Made by a program: the position numbers and the translations under genes. Positions 21,601-31,865 of a stretch of DNA of 64,000 nt are shown piece by piece. The stretch spans positions 25,612,972 through 25,676,971 of the forward strand of contig NC_092696.1 in the NCBI RefSeq assembly GCF_964275005.1. Reading direction: 5' to 3'. Every line of letters starts with the position of its first letter. Position 1 is the first letter of the stretch. The notes below the pieces were generated by a model. It saw only the letters and a program-made list of their open reading frames with translations. It did no database searches and was not told where the DNA came from. This stretch comes from Diadema setosum (taxonomy: Eukaryota > Echinodermata > Echinoidea > Diadematoida > Diadematidae).

Positions 21601-23634
21601 TCATAAACCCTTAGCTGCGCGGCGCGCCTTGCCCTAACAGAAACTAGAGCACGCACTTTAGTGCGCGTATGAAAACCACAAAAATGCGCATCTTGAACTC
21701 CCATTTGAACTCCCAAGTTCATTGACCCTACCTGCCAAAATATCAAAAATCCTTCATAAATTCCCAAGAAATTATCGGATCACCAAAATCTACCAAAATT
21801 TAATCGTCTGTTACTTGTGCCATTTTCAACCTTTCCTGTAAGTTTCATTCAATTCTGTTAACTACTTTTTGAGTTATTTTGCACATGGACAAACAAACAA
21901 ACAGTAACGAAAACATAACCTCCTCCCTTGGTGGAGGTAAAAACAGCAACAAAATACACAAACACACACACACACACACACCTGATTTTCCTCGGAGTGG
22001 ATTGAAGATGGCAGAATTTGAAGAACCATGCTAAGTTTCTCCAAATTGAACATCCCCCTCCCACACACACACACACACACACACAGACACACACAGAAAG
22101 AAAAAAAAGCACTGACAAACATCTGTTTTCGTCACTCTTTTCTTCTGTTCAGCTCTCTTCGGTGCCGTTCTCAACTCCTTCATCCATGTGGTGATGTACA
22201 GCTACTACTGCCTGGCTGCCATGGGGCCCCAGTTCCACAAATACCTCTGGTGGAAGAGGTACCTCACCATCTTGCAGTTTGTAAGTATAAACAAACACAC
22301 CACCATCACCACCAACACCATTACCACCACCACCACCAACAACAACACTACTGCTACCACCACCACCAACACCACTACCAACACCAATACAACCTCCACC
22401 ACCACCACTACCACCACCAAGAAGAAGAAGAAGAAAAGGAAGACTATGAAGAAGACTACCACCAGCAGCAACACTACTTCCACCACCACCAAGAACAACA
22501 AGAAAATTCTAAATGATGTTGTGAGCTGGGTGTTTGATGTCGAAAATGTCAAATCTGCTCAATATTGTGTCAACTTGTAGACATAGTCAGATCAACATTT
22601 TATGTTAGATATGTATTGCCTCAAAGCTTTGTTTTTGTCTTTCCTTTGTTCCGTTTGTCTCTGCGGCATATTGTGGTGCCAGTTGTAATAATGGAAAAGA
22701 TTACGTTATTCTGGCTTTTGTAATTACTTTGGAGATATTCCTGAGAGAGAGAGAGATAAAAAATTGTATCTTCCATCTCTTGAAATAGACTGATACAGTG
22801 CATTCCCATCATAACGATCACGGTTATAACAAAATTCTGGTTATAACGAAATAATTCAGGCTGCAACATTACCCTTGCTTTGTTCCTTACCGTTTATTTG
22901 TTCGGTTATTAGGGAGCTTTAGATTTTAGACGTGCGGACGTTCAGGGGGAAAAAACATGTTCTGAGCGTGCGGAGAAGCGTGCGTCAAGTCGATCTATTT
23001 TTAGTTTGCGTCGCCTGAGTTTTTCACTACGCGTACTGGGCTATTTTTACGTCCGCACATTTTGCAACGTAGAGAACTACTTCATGCACTGATCATATGG
23101 GGTCGCGATTTTATTTTTTCTACGTTGCGTCTCAGCTTATCTAAAGCTACTTTTCAACGCGACGCAGGGGAGAGGAGAACGTCCAGCGCACTCGTCTCAA
23201 ACGTCCGCTCATCAAAATCTAAAGCTCCCTATTATGAAATTTCGATATAACGGAAGAGAAGTGCTGGTCCTGAGGATTTTGTTATAACATAAGTCCACTA
23301 AACTCTTCTCATCACCCAGGTTCAGTTCTGCCTTGGCATGGTCCATGCCTTCAACTCCCTCTACGTCCGCTGCAACTTCCCCCTCTGGATGCAGTACGGC
23401 CTCATCGCCTACGCCACCTCCATGTTCCTCCTCTTCTCCAACTTCTACCTCCATGCCTACGTCAAGGGCGAACGCCCGCCCAAGGTTCAGCTTAAGGTCA
23501 CGCGTGATTTCGGCCATCAAAAGATGGGAGATGGTGCGCCAAACGGGGCATTGAACGGTGCGCAGAATGGCGTGCAGAAGGCAGCTTCGGCCACGGTGGG
23601 GAAGGAGAGTATAGCACAGAAAAAGGTCAAGTAG
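12699..23634 (+). CDS. ELOVL4-like elongase of very long chain fatty acids (complete, six coding exons)
   Basis: Coding exons: 12699-12765, 16574-16761, 17681-17761, 20944-21115, 22153-22280 and 23320-23634. All have AG/GT borders and they join in frame (951 bp, 316 residues plus stop; human ELOVL4 has 314). The ATG is preceded in the same exon by a UTR starting after an acceptor at 12641-12643. Key motifs: [30 protein letters not shown]; the catalytic histidine box HVYHHASM in exon 4; [15 protein letters not shown] in exon 5; and late membrane spans in exon 6 before [10 protein letters not shown]. The protein ends KKVK, a classical KKXX ER-retrieval signal. As in the family, it should catalyse malonyl-CoA condensation, the rate-limiting step of fatty acid elongation, in the ER membrane. 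The hydrophilic tail carries an NG-rich run ([14 protein letters not shown]). No disabling change is visible. A divergent paralogue starts at 2817. Confidence 0.95.
13092..13146 (+). repeat. Pyrimidine tract with (TC)n microsatellite in elongase intron 1
   Basis: A T run followed by about 13 TC units (13115-13139) lies in the first intron. Its complement produces a spurious Lys/Arg/Glu-rich frame. Confidence 0.85.
14121..14464. mobile_element. TTAA-flanked MITE (AGGCATAATTTACC family), copy 2
   Basis: It starts AGGCATAATTTACCATTT and ends GGTAAACGGGACCT, flanked by TTAA at 14117-14120 and 14465-14468. It is colinear with 9563-9908 over its whole length, with small indels. It lies inside intron 1 of the plus-strand elongase. 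Confidence 0.8.
14588..15660. mobile_element. Non-autonomous element with TAGCTCACCTGAGC end and ~325-bp internal tandem repeats
   Basis: The left end reads TTTAGCTCACCTGAGCC. The right end carries the inverted word ACTCAGGTGAGCGCTAG, then GACCCGCGGGTCTC. Near the left end is a GTCCGTCGTGCGTCGTGCG run. The interior holds three copies of a ~325-bp monomer (starting near 14730, 15055 and 15380), each with CAAACTTGGCAGGTAGCATC and then C/G-rich stretches (CCCCACCCAGG). Repeats of this form are, from memory, widespread in marine invertebrate genomes. No protein is encoded. It lies in elongase intron 1. Confidence 0.7.
15661..16570. other. Remainder of elongase intron 1
   Basis: T-rich intronic sequence with no exon, RNA gene or clear inverted-repeat element. 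It ends in the polypyrimidine tract and CAG acceptor of coding exon 2. Confidence 0.5.
16762..17680. other. Elongase intron 2
   Basis: AT-rich intron with a (TTTA)n run at about 16997-17020 and a C run at 17600-17609. No additional exon or element is supported. Confidence 0.55.
17876..18003. mobile_element. Short MITE (GGGCCCTGTTTTAT family), degraded copy in elongase intron 3
   Basis: The left end reads AGGGCCCTGTCTTATC and the right end reads CTCATAAAACAGCTCCC, its approximate inverse. The interior words AATTTCC and ACACACAGGC match the better preserved copy at 34563-34677. It has no coding capacity. Confidence 0.55.
18004..20940. other. Remainder of elongase intron 3
   Basis: About 2.9 kb with A-rich runs (18041-18110), an (ACAT/ACAC)n stretch (about 18150-18190) and an A/C-rich tract (19160-19270). 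Open frames here lack domains or splice support. No RNA gene was recognised. Confidence 0.5.
21402..21945. repeat. Interspersed repeat (AGCACTCTAAGAGC family), uninterrupted copy
   Basis: It starts AAAGCACTCTAAGAGCGCAG, followed by ACCTCCGCC, and ends CTCCTCCCTTGGTGGAGGT, so the ends carry an inverted GGAGGT/ACCTCC. It matches the split copy at 3542-6095 in its middle and right part. It sits in elongase intron 4. Confidence 0.6.
21961..22086. repeat. (CA)n microsatellites in elongase intron 4
   Basis: Two CA runs lie at 21961-21982 and 22063-22094, separated by about 80 bp of unique sequence, just upstream of coding exon 5. They give artefactual Thr/His or Cys/Val frames. Confidence 0.9.
22290..22515. 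repeat. (ACC/AAC)n trinucleotide repeat in elongase intron 5
   Basis: A ~220-bp imperfect array of ACC, AAC and ACT triplets with a GAA-type patch at 22418-22440 begins about ten bases after the exon 5 donor. All six frames stay open, giving low-complexity His/Thr/Val-rich predictions that I do not regard as genes. Confidence 0.9.
22796..23299. mobile_element. Tigger/pogo-like MITE interrupted by a second MITE
   Basis: The left end reads CAGTGCATTCCCATCATAAC after TA, and the right part at 23231-23299 ends TTGTTATAACATAAGTCCAC. Both parts match the uninterrupted 186-bp element at 39631-39816 (CAGTGCACTCCCGTTATAAC). The expected sequence is broken at 22910/23231 by the element 22911-23230. 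It lies in elongase intron 5. Confidence 0.75.
22911..23230. mobile_element. 320-bp MITE nested inside the Tigger-like MITE
   Basis: Terminal inverted repeats begin with a perfect 17-bp AGGGAGCTTTAGATTTT and extend imperfectly through GCGGACGTT to about 31 bp. ATT lies directly on both sides (22908-22910 and 23231-23233), consistent with a 3-bp target duplication of PIF/Harbinger type. The interior is GC-richer and has no protein. Confidence 0.8.
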
Positions 23635-23679
23635 GCGTAGAGAGTACCGGTCAACCAAGTCGGGCTGCTTTCCAAAGCC

Positions 23680-24142
23680 GTGTTCAAGTGCTCAAAAGTG
23701 AACCGAACCAAACCAAACCACACCGTGCCGTACCGTACCTTGCCATGCCAGATTTGGAGCATCCAAGTGCTCTGTGGAGACAGAGTACCCCATGTGCTGT
23801 TTTTGGACTCCTCAGAGTGTTTACATGTTTTGTTGCAACCAACACAGTCAGCTCGCACACCAGTACTGCATACAGGTATCCCAAACAAAGAGAATTAAAT
23901 CTTTGTATTATGATGTTGTGCGTGTTACGCAAGTTCTTATGGCAACAGCTGTTTGGAGCACTTTGCATCCGAGTGCGCTCTGGCATGGCATGGTGCGGTA
24001 TGGTATGCTTTTGGAGCACATCATGAAGTGGTCCATGTTTAACTTGGTATGGTACAGTATGGTACCCTCTGGGAATGTTCAAGTGCTCCTCTGGTGCAGT
24101 TATCATCAGGTGCGGCACGCTTTGGGAGAGTGCCTGAACACA
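23680..24142. mobile_element. ~460-bp inverted-repeat element just after the elongase stop codon
   Basis: The left end reads GTGTTCAAGTGCTCAAAAG. The right end reverse complemented reads GTGTTCAGGCACTCTCCCAAAG. Inside, a GCCGTACCGTACC/CCATGCC block is mirrored by GGTATGGTAC/GGCATGG. It starts 46 bp after the stop codon, so it probably forms part of the elongase 3' UTR. It includes an ATTAAA (about 23894) that could serve as a poly(A) signal. A hAT-like origin is possible but not shown. Confidence 0.5.
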
Positions 24143-25680
24143 CCTTAAGTTTCTTGTACCTTTGTTGTGGCATGCCCCTTGTGATGTAGAACATCTCTAC
24201 TGGGGGTTGTATGGTCATGTACTGCCAAGAATCCGGTAGTACAAATCTAGTACTTTTATGTAGTGTTTGTGTTAATTACAATGGCATGGAATGTGACATT
24301 TCCCGACATGAATTGCATTAGATAAATAATGGTTATTTATCTTCATTATGATGTTATGTATATGCTGTGTGTATATCTAATATACACACACATACATTCA
24401 TATATGTATGATATATAAATGTATACACCCATGTTATCTAGACCTAGAAAAGAAAAATTGACCTGAGAAAAACTAATCCTCAAATGCGAACATCACTGCT
24501 GTAGAGAATTGCCGATGCTGTGTATTTTGAATTGTGCATCTGCAAAGAGCAAGGGAGCGCATCTGCTGAATGCACTGGGGAAATTTATTGATCACTGTTG
24601 CCAGAGGAGAAGCAAAGTTTACATTCTTTTGGATTCTATTTACTCAGTAGCTGCATGCTCCCTTCTCATTTGTGCCAGCTCATTACGTTTTAAGTGGCTG
24701 GAGGTTGATGGAGAGTGAAGTCTTCATTATTCTTATCCCAAGTCGTCGAGACATTTTTTCACAGATAACTGTGATTCAAACTCCAAGCAAGTCAAGTGCT
24801 AATTAGCTCAATAATCTAAGCAGATACTACAAGGGGGATGCCTTTCGCTCCCTTGGGGGAGACTTTCTTTATTAATTATAGTCACACTTTCTGATACAAG
24901 CACGCACATGTGGGCTGCAATTCCTGAAGTCTTTTGCAGTCCAAAATGTCCACCCATTTGATCAGCATGCATCTTTTGACTGAGGCATTGTTCTGGAGTG
25001 TCAAAGGCATAACAGAAACCCTCTGCACAGAAGCCATTTGTTTGACATGGCCAGTAACCATCTTCGGAAAGTATGGATATGGTCAGTATTGAGTATTCCA
25101 GCACAATAACAGGAGGAAAAAAACGTGGCTGAGCCCTACCCTGGTGGTATGCTTGGTTGCTTCCTTTCCACCAATGCGGCTGAATCTAACCTCACAGCGT
25201 ATCTAAGGGTTGTTTCAAATTAATTGGTAGCCAAAATCGTAAGAAAATTACGAGAAATATGCATGTATGTCTTTGCACACATTCATTTCTGAGACACGAC
25301 CAAAGCAATGTCAAGGTCTTATGCATGACCATGCATGGCACACATGGTATGCATCAGTGCTGTGGAAACTCATCTACTGTAAAAGTGGAAATTCTAACTT
25401 GAGTGATTTTTCATGCTTGGCTAGGTATGATGAATTTCCCCTGTTTTTAATTCTCGGAATCAAAGTATGATATAGTAATAGATATGACAAGGAAGCAGAA
25501 TTGTGTACTTTAAATTTCTTGCTCGTTTCATGTCGTGTGAAGTGCATGAAAATTTCCACTTGTACAGTACTTGAAATAATATCAAGCTGCACCCCAGCCT
25601 ATTCAGAGGGACCATTTGTCTATGAAGGCCTCTAGTGGTGTTAGGTAAACATTCATTTTGTCACAGTCAGTTGCAACTTA
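24143..25680. other. Downstream of the plus-strand elongase
   Basis: Possible long 3' UTR followed by intergenic sequence. A TA/CA-rich patch lies at 24355-24430. I see no second gene and cannot place the true polyadenylation site. Confidence 0.4.
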
Positions 25681-26085
25681 CCTGTTCTTGAGACTTTTGC
25701 CTACTGGATCTGTGGGCTTCTTCAGATCGAATGCTGTGAAAGAGTCTTCCCACTAGCCGACATACCAGACACATGTAGATCTGAGAGAATGGGATCGTAT
25801 ATTGAGGAAAGTGAGTATTGCCCCAGGTCTCGGGGTTTTCCCTTGTTGTTTGCAAATGTAGATGGCTTCCCTTATCCATTGTGAGGTTTTTACAGAGTCT
25901 CTGGCTAGGATGGAACACTTTCTCCATCTGATGTGGTGATTTTCTCTGGCCATGTGGTCACTGATTGCCGACTTGTGCATGTGGTGTTGCCTGTAGGCAG
26001 CTCCCCCTACCACTGGATTGATTGACTTTCCCCCCTCCTTCATGTGTGTCACTTTAATATGTGCAAGATATGCCATTGTAGCCTG
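25681..26085 (-). pseudogene. Penelope-like or LINE C-terminal relic
   Basis: On the minus strand the frame from about 26076 encodes a block reading HKSAISDHMARENHHIRW, then ARDSVKTSQWIREAIYI and a GKTPRPGAILTF tail. This pattern (SA[IL]xxHxxxxNHxIxW ... DR[ED]...R..KEAI.I) is known from the C-terminus of Penelope-like and related retroelements, next to the GIY-YIG endonuclease. No reverse transcriptase is present nearby, so it is a fragment. The end toward 25681 (SEEAHRSSRQKSQEQ, then GTAAGT) is in another frame. The exact family is uncertain. Confidence 0.5.
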
Positions 26086-26840
26086 TGAAAAAGCATCTAG
26101 TAATGCAAATAGGTACAGTTTGTGATTAGTACAGCATACACTTTTGAACCAGCATACTAGATAGGTCTCTTTATTATTCTAAGCCATCACAATCATAAGT
26201 ATACTGCAATGGAGAATGGTGTTTAGCACAACACTTACTTTTGATGTTTTGCAATCAAGGAGTCATGTCTAGTTTAATTCAACTCAATTTTTACTGTATC
26301 AATTTTGAAACCAAATATAGACTATGTATATATATATATATCTAGCTTTTTTATCTTGGTGTCTAGTTGTGCGACTTGTTATTGTGTAGTGTTGGTAATT
26401 GCTATAGTACTATATAATGTGGCAGTACAAATACTAGAGTAGATAATTGCTCTGTGTGTATAGCGTAGTGGTGTAGTATCTTATCCAAAACAACTCAGTG
26501 ATACTTTGTGTGTAGAATGCTTCACGCTCAGGACTGTAATCCAATTACAAATTGTAGGTAAGAACTGCAAGTTTAGTAAAGTGTGATCGCTGGATTTTGA
26601 AGTGCAATTTTCTTAGAGGACGAACAAATGTGTGAAAAATATGTAGTGTTGATCATGGACATGCAGCCTAATGGATTGATTCTTCCACTCATAAATAGCT
26701 TTCTAGTAGATTCAGGTTTTCGTAGAATGAAAACAAAGCTGTGTGATTTTTTTTTTTTAAAACAGGAATACCGGCATTATTTTTATATTTTTATCAATTG
26801 CGACACATGCCGAGGGACAGATGATACTCATCAAATAGTT

Positions 26841-27114
26841 GTGAAAAGCTACTGAGAGGAGAGATAGAGTGAAAAGCTACTGAGAGGAGAGATTGAGTGA
26901 AAAGCTACTGAGAGGAGAGATTGAGTGAAAAGCTACTGAGAGGAGAGATTGAGTGAAAAGCTACTGAGAGGAGAGATTGAGTGAAAAGCTACTGAGAGAA
27001 TAGGAGAGGAGAGATTGAGTGAATAGTTACTGAGAGGAGAGATTGAGTGAAAAGCTACTGAGAGGAGAGATTGAGTGAAAAGCTACTGAGAGAATAGGAG
27101 AGGAGAGATTGAGT
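26841..27114. repeat. 28-bp minisatellite
   Basis: About nine head-to-tail copies of a unit containing GTGAAAAGCTACTGAGAGGA then GAGATTGA. Two units carry an extra ~10-bp AGAATAGGAG block, which shows higher-order variation. Confidence 0.95.
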
Positions 27115-28204
27115 GGAATGGTTGGAGTGTGTAGTCTCCATTCAATGAGTATTAGGGCCAACCAGTTCTCTTTAGCTGAGCCAGTCCTGTTTACACCCAA
27201 TGTACAAATGCTTAGGTGAGCATGTTTGACAATGAATGAATGCATATTTAAAACATAAGTTTGTACTTGTATTCAGTGTTGACAGTGACTGCATTTCCTG
27301 AAATGTGTGTAATTGAACTTTTTGCCAAAACACTGATGACTTGTGTTTGGTTGTATTGTTTTTTTTTTTTTCCACTGGTCCAGCACTCTTAAACAATGTC
27401 AATTATCTATCCATGTGTTTTTATGCCGTGTGGTGTACGTGTAAATCGTAGAGCAGCAGTTAATTCAGATTCAACTCTTTGACCTCCTTGCAATCATGAT
27501 TGGCATGCTTAATTCTTGGTGTGCAATCTTAACAAATTGAACCTCACAACTCTCAGAAGGAAAAGCTGCCCGTAATCGGTGAATTGACAGCTATATTCCG
27601 GATATATGAAAAATGTTTATATAATAAAGAACATGGTTTTAGACCATTCTATATGTGATATGTGTACAATGATGATTATTTATTACCACTTTCAGCTATA
27701 ACCACCCATCATGTGTGTATCCAACTCAGAACTACACACAGGTAAAGTTTAATTGTTGACCTAACAACTCTTATTTTTTTTTTTTTTTCAAGCATTGGAC
27801 AGAAATATAGAATCAACAGAAATGTAGAATGAGAGAGATAGAGTTTGTGTGTGTGTGTCTGTGTGTGTGACTGTGGGTGGGGTTGAGAGTATCATTTCAA
27901 AGGTAAGGAGCTGTTCATATTTAATTTGTGCACTATGGACAGCTTGCTTGATGCAGCGTATTTCCCGTTTCATTCAGGTGGGCATGTAACCCAGAATTTC
28001 CAACTTTGAGGCTGAACTGCGCTGTATACATTTTTATAATGGAGTATAATTTTTGAAGTTTTCACAGGGCTGTTATCATTTTTATCATTTTAACATGATA
28101 TGCTATAATTCGTATTTGATTGTTTGAAGCTAACTTCATTCTTTACTGAAAAGAATGTGTTACAGCAACGCTGCTATACAAAAGGGGCATTTGATAGTGA
28201 CATT
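27115..28204. other. Unannotated intergenic stretch
   Basis: I see only T runs (27360-27371 and 27774-27789) and a (TG)n patch at 27845-27870. No gene or element is supported. Confidence 0.5.
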
Positions 28205-28413
28205 TACTGCAAAACAAGATATTTTCATGTGCATGAAAGTGTTGCAGGAAGCCAAGATTTGTGAAAGTAAAATGCATGTGAAAGGTTTTGTCTACACAAT
28301 GCATTGAATGCTAGTTGCCAATTGGCAAAAGTTTCATGTGTCTACACAATGCATTGAATGCTAGTTGCCAATTTGCAAAAGTTTCATGCCTCGATGTTTC
28401 TGGTTTTACAGTA
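28205..28413. mobile_element. ACTGTAAAAC/TTTCGCG MITE family copy with an internal duplication
   Basis: It starts TACTGCAAAACAAGATATTT and ends TTCTGGTTTTACAGTA. A ~50-bp block (TCTACACAATGCATTGAATG, then CTAGTTGCCAATT and GCAAAAGTTTCATG) is present twice in tandem at about 28290 and 28340. Confidence 0.6.
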
Positions 28414-30671
28414 GTTCAGATGTGTCTGAATGGATTTCTTGCAAGTTTATAAGCCTTCAAATGGTTTTCAGAGTTTCTTTTTGAGTCACAATCAATTTAT
28501 TTCATAGATAATGAAGAGTGCTATTAGACATATGCGTATTTTATGACTGCTGGTTAAGGAACTCACAATAACAAATGTTGTATCTTGTATTTTCATAGGC
28601 AAAATGTCAGAACCAATTTTACAAGGCAAATGTAGATTTGTAGTTGTTGTTGTTGTTTTTTTAAATGTGGAGCCTGATCTTTCCAGGCCCAATGGAAATA
28701 TTTTGTAATATCTATTGACACTTCTAATGTATGTGATTAAGCAGTGGGGCTAGCAGTACATAGACAGATAAGAAATGCTGGCATCTGCATCTGTTTATAA
28801 CATTCATGTAACTTCTGAAATGATATCAAAATGCACAAAAACCTTTTTTCATGTTTTCATTGAGTATGCGTGTGAGAAAAAAAAATGCAACAAAATCATT
28901 TTACAAATGGTTATTATCTGTAGTGTTTTCTTTCTATCTCTTCTATTACACACTTATATCATCTCATAAAGATTTTTCACAAATGACAGTTGATTGAACA
29001 TCTTTGTGAAATGTTAATCTCATGGTTTGTAGTCTTATCATACAAATGTTCAGGAGAATTGTGACTTCTCCGACAGTGTTTTGTTGAAATATTGCTTGAA
29101 ATGAGATCAAATTTCTTAGGGAATGAAGTACCAGTGTTCAAAAGATTTGAGCCCAAAAGTAGGAAGCATTCAGCGTAAGTATGTGCATATTATTATGTGC
29201 CAGTGCCAGAATCTTGAAATGGCCAGTGTTAAACTTGCATGCAAGGATTATTTAGTCTGAGTTTTCAGGAATATTTTCACATGTTATTTTTTGTGTGTGT
29301 GTGATTGAGAGCCAGTACCTACTTGTTCAATTTACAAAAAATGAAGTTACCATGAAAATTTCAGCTTATACAGTACGTTTGTTTGTGTGTGTATGTGTCT
29401 TTTGATACATGTGATGTAAAGTCTTGAGTGGATCAGTGAATGTTGGATGCACAGGTTAACTCTGGAAAAATTATAACTCCCACTGCCAGTCAAGTGATTT
29501 TGGGACTGTCCATAGGTTATGAGTGATTCACAAAGTATGCAGTGGCATTATTTATGTATGTTTTCATGGACTCATACTTGTACCACTTATCATATAGGTT
29601 TAATCATATAGTATGATCACCTACTCTTAATTCTCTAGTACTGTACCGGGTATTAGCAGTAGTGATATCATATTGGTGCCACGCAATTAAGTTTATTGTG
29701 TAGTTCATGTCCATAGTCTTATGAATTCAGCGTTATTCTGTCATATCATGTACAAAATCAGTTTAATGCTAATGTATGAGCAATTGCTATCATTGAGTTG
29801 TCTGTCTACACACACCCTGACACTAACGCACACACACACACACACACACACACAAAAGCAAATGAAGGCTACACTATCTTCTGATATAATATGTATCTTT
29901 ATAGTAAAGCTGAAAAATCGTAAAGAATATGAGGGTTTGCTACAGTATAGCGTCTTGTGTAAAACTGAAATCACCAAAAAGCTTTTGATTTATAAAAACT
30001 TTTAGCAAAAAACAAAAACATACATTTTGTCACATGTGTTCATTCCCTAGCATTTCAACCAAGTTGTCTTAAATTCTCCATTACAGTACTCAACACTTTG
30101 ATATTGACAAACAAGCACATTTGCTAGTTTTAGTTGAATCATGTAACCCGAGTGACTCAGAATGTGCTAACTCAGAGACTACATACTGTACTCTGCTTTT
30201 ATGATTGTGAGGTTTTATCATCGGATTTACCAACGCTTAACATTGACTGAAGTGAAGAAAACATAAAGGAATTGTATATCATTTAGTGATTCTTTATTGC
30301 ACAAATGAAACCTGGCAGTTTCACATGATCAATCTTCAAATCTGTGGAGATGTTGGTGGTTTGAATTGTAACAGATGCAAGTGTTTATGTTGTATTGCAA
30401 AATAGTCGTGATATTGTGCATCTACAGTATTGTCAGCTGTAAATTCGGTTGTTACTCTTGACGCACAAACTTTCAGAAATCTTGATCTTTGGTACAAGTG
30501 TGTATAAGATGCTTCCCCCTCATGTGCTGAAAGTTGAACTGTAGAAGTGTGATGAATATGTTACCTGTCTTGGCCCTACTCGTTGATACATATAATCCTT
30601 TATTGAACATATGAGGAAGGCCTATGACATATACACTTGTATGTTAATTGTAGAAGTAACTTAACATCATG
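28414..30671. other. Unannotated intergenic stretch
   Basis: Only a (CA)n microsatellite at 29828-29854 and T/A-rich sequence are visible. Small open frames show no recognisable domain. Confidence 0.5.
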
Positions 30672-30902
30672 TACTGTAAACGTTGATATTTTTGCGTGAT
30701 TAATTTTTCGTGCTGAGCGACTCTAAAACATATTCGTGGGTTCTTGATTTCGCGCTGCGCATTCGTCAACCCATTCAAAATGTGCAGAAAAAAATTGTGA
30801 AGATATTTTTGTGGGGTTTAGAATTTACACTAGCCAGAAGTAGCACGAAATACATGTGTATGCGAAAATTAATGCACTGCAAAAATATTTGCGTTTACAG
30901 AA
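30672..30902. mobile_element. ACTGTAAAAC/TTTCGCG MITE family copy
   Basis: It starts TACTGTAAACGTTGATATTT and ends AAAAATATTTGCGTTTACAG, which are near-perfect inverted ends. Internal TTTCGCGCTGCGC and GCGAAAATTAATG words resemble the other family copies. Confidence 0.6.
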
Positions 30903-31865
30903 CAGATTTTTTTTAAAGGTATTCTGTGATGTGTATGCAATAGTAAGCTCTAGAAACTATAATTGATGATCCAAATACTGTCTGTAATAACTTTTTCTTG
31001 CATAGTATTCTCATAACCCCAAGTTTTGCACACCTTTAGTGACAAGTAGCATTCTCAAGAAATAATGAATTTACAGAGAATGCTTATGAGCAGGACTTTT
31101 CCCTGCCCTCATCTCCACTCTTAAATTGCAGATCAAGACATATATCAGCTTCTTTTTTATTGTGCTAGATGAGATTTGGCATTTATTATACCATTATTTC
31201 ATTTAGCCATTCAATGTTGGATCCACAATTGAGCTACATGTAGTTTGTCACAGCTTATTCACCGTCTATAGAAAATTATTCATGTAGTGAATGAGTTATA
31301 CTGGATGGGACCAGACATTTCACATTCAAGTACGTACCTTCAGTCTGGTAAATGGGTGGTAATGCCATATCATTAATGATGTTCTGCATCTCATTTGAAA
31401 TGAGTCCTGTTCCCTTGTTTTGTTTGTTGTTGTTGTTTTCTTTTAACCAATACATCTCCTGTTGGCCCTTACTAAAGCATGTGTGTATCATTTGTTATTT
31501 TTAAATGAATTCTCAGGAGAGGGCTTTTCTTAAAAGCACTGTACGTTTGTCATTGCATGAGTTACTTTATGTTTGTGCCCAGACAGTAGAGGTCGTTATT
31601 ACTTTCCCATGGGCTATCTTCACTTCTTGGTCTAGAGAGACATTTGAAGATTTTCTTCAAAAAGTGCTCTTCATTGTCAACAGCCTTATATCACTGTCAG
31701 ATATAATAAATTAGTGACAAAATACAAAAAACAAACCTGTACAGATCTGCATTCAGTAGTCTTCCTTTGTTGTATCAAGTGGTCGCTATTGAACTTAAAT
31801 GCTGACAAGTGCGTAATGTTGCATTGAATATTAATGAGTGCCGGTATTAAGGAAAAGGGCCTTAA

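Noticed and set aside
22188-22580. Long Thr/His/Val-rich open frames on both strands around 22.2-22.6 kb
   Set aside because: They arise from the (ACC/AAC)n array in elongase intron 5 and overlap the real exon 5 in other frames.
23212-24148. Several overlapping frames of 98-148 codons around elongase exon 6 and its 3' side
   Set aside because: They are shadows of exon 6 (real frame 23320-23634) and of the low-complexity arms of the 3' UTR element.
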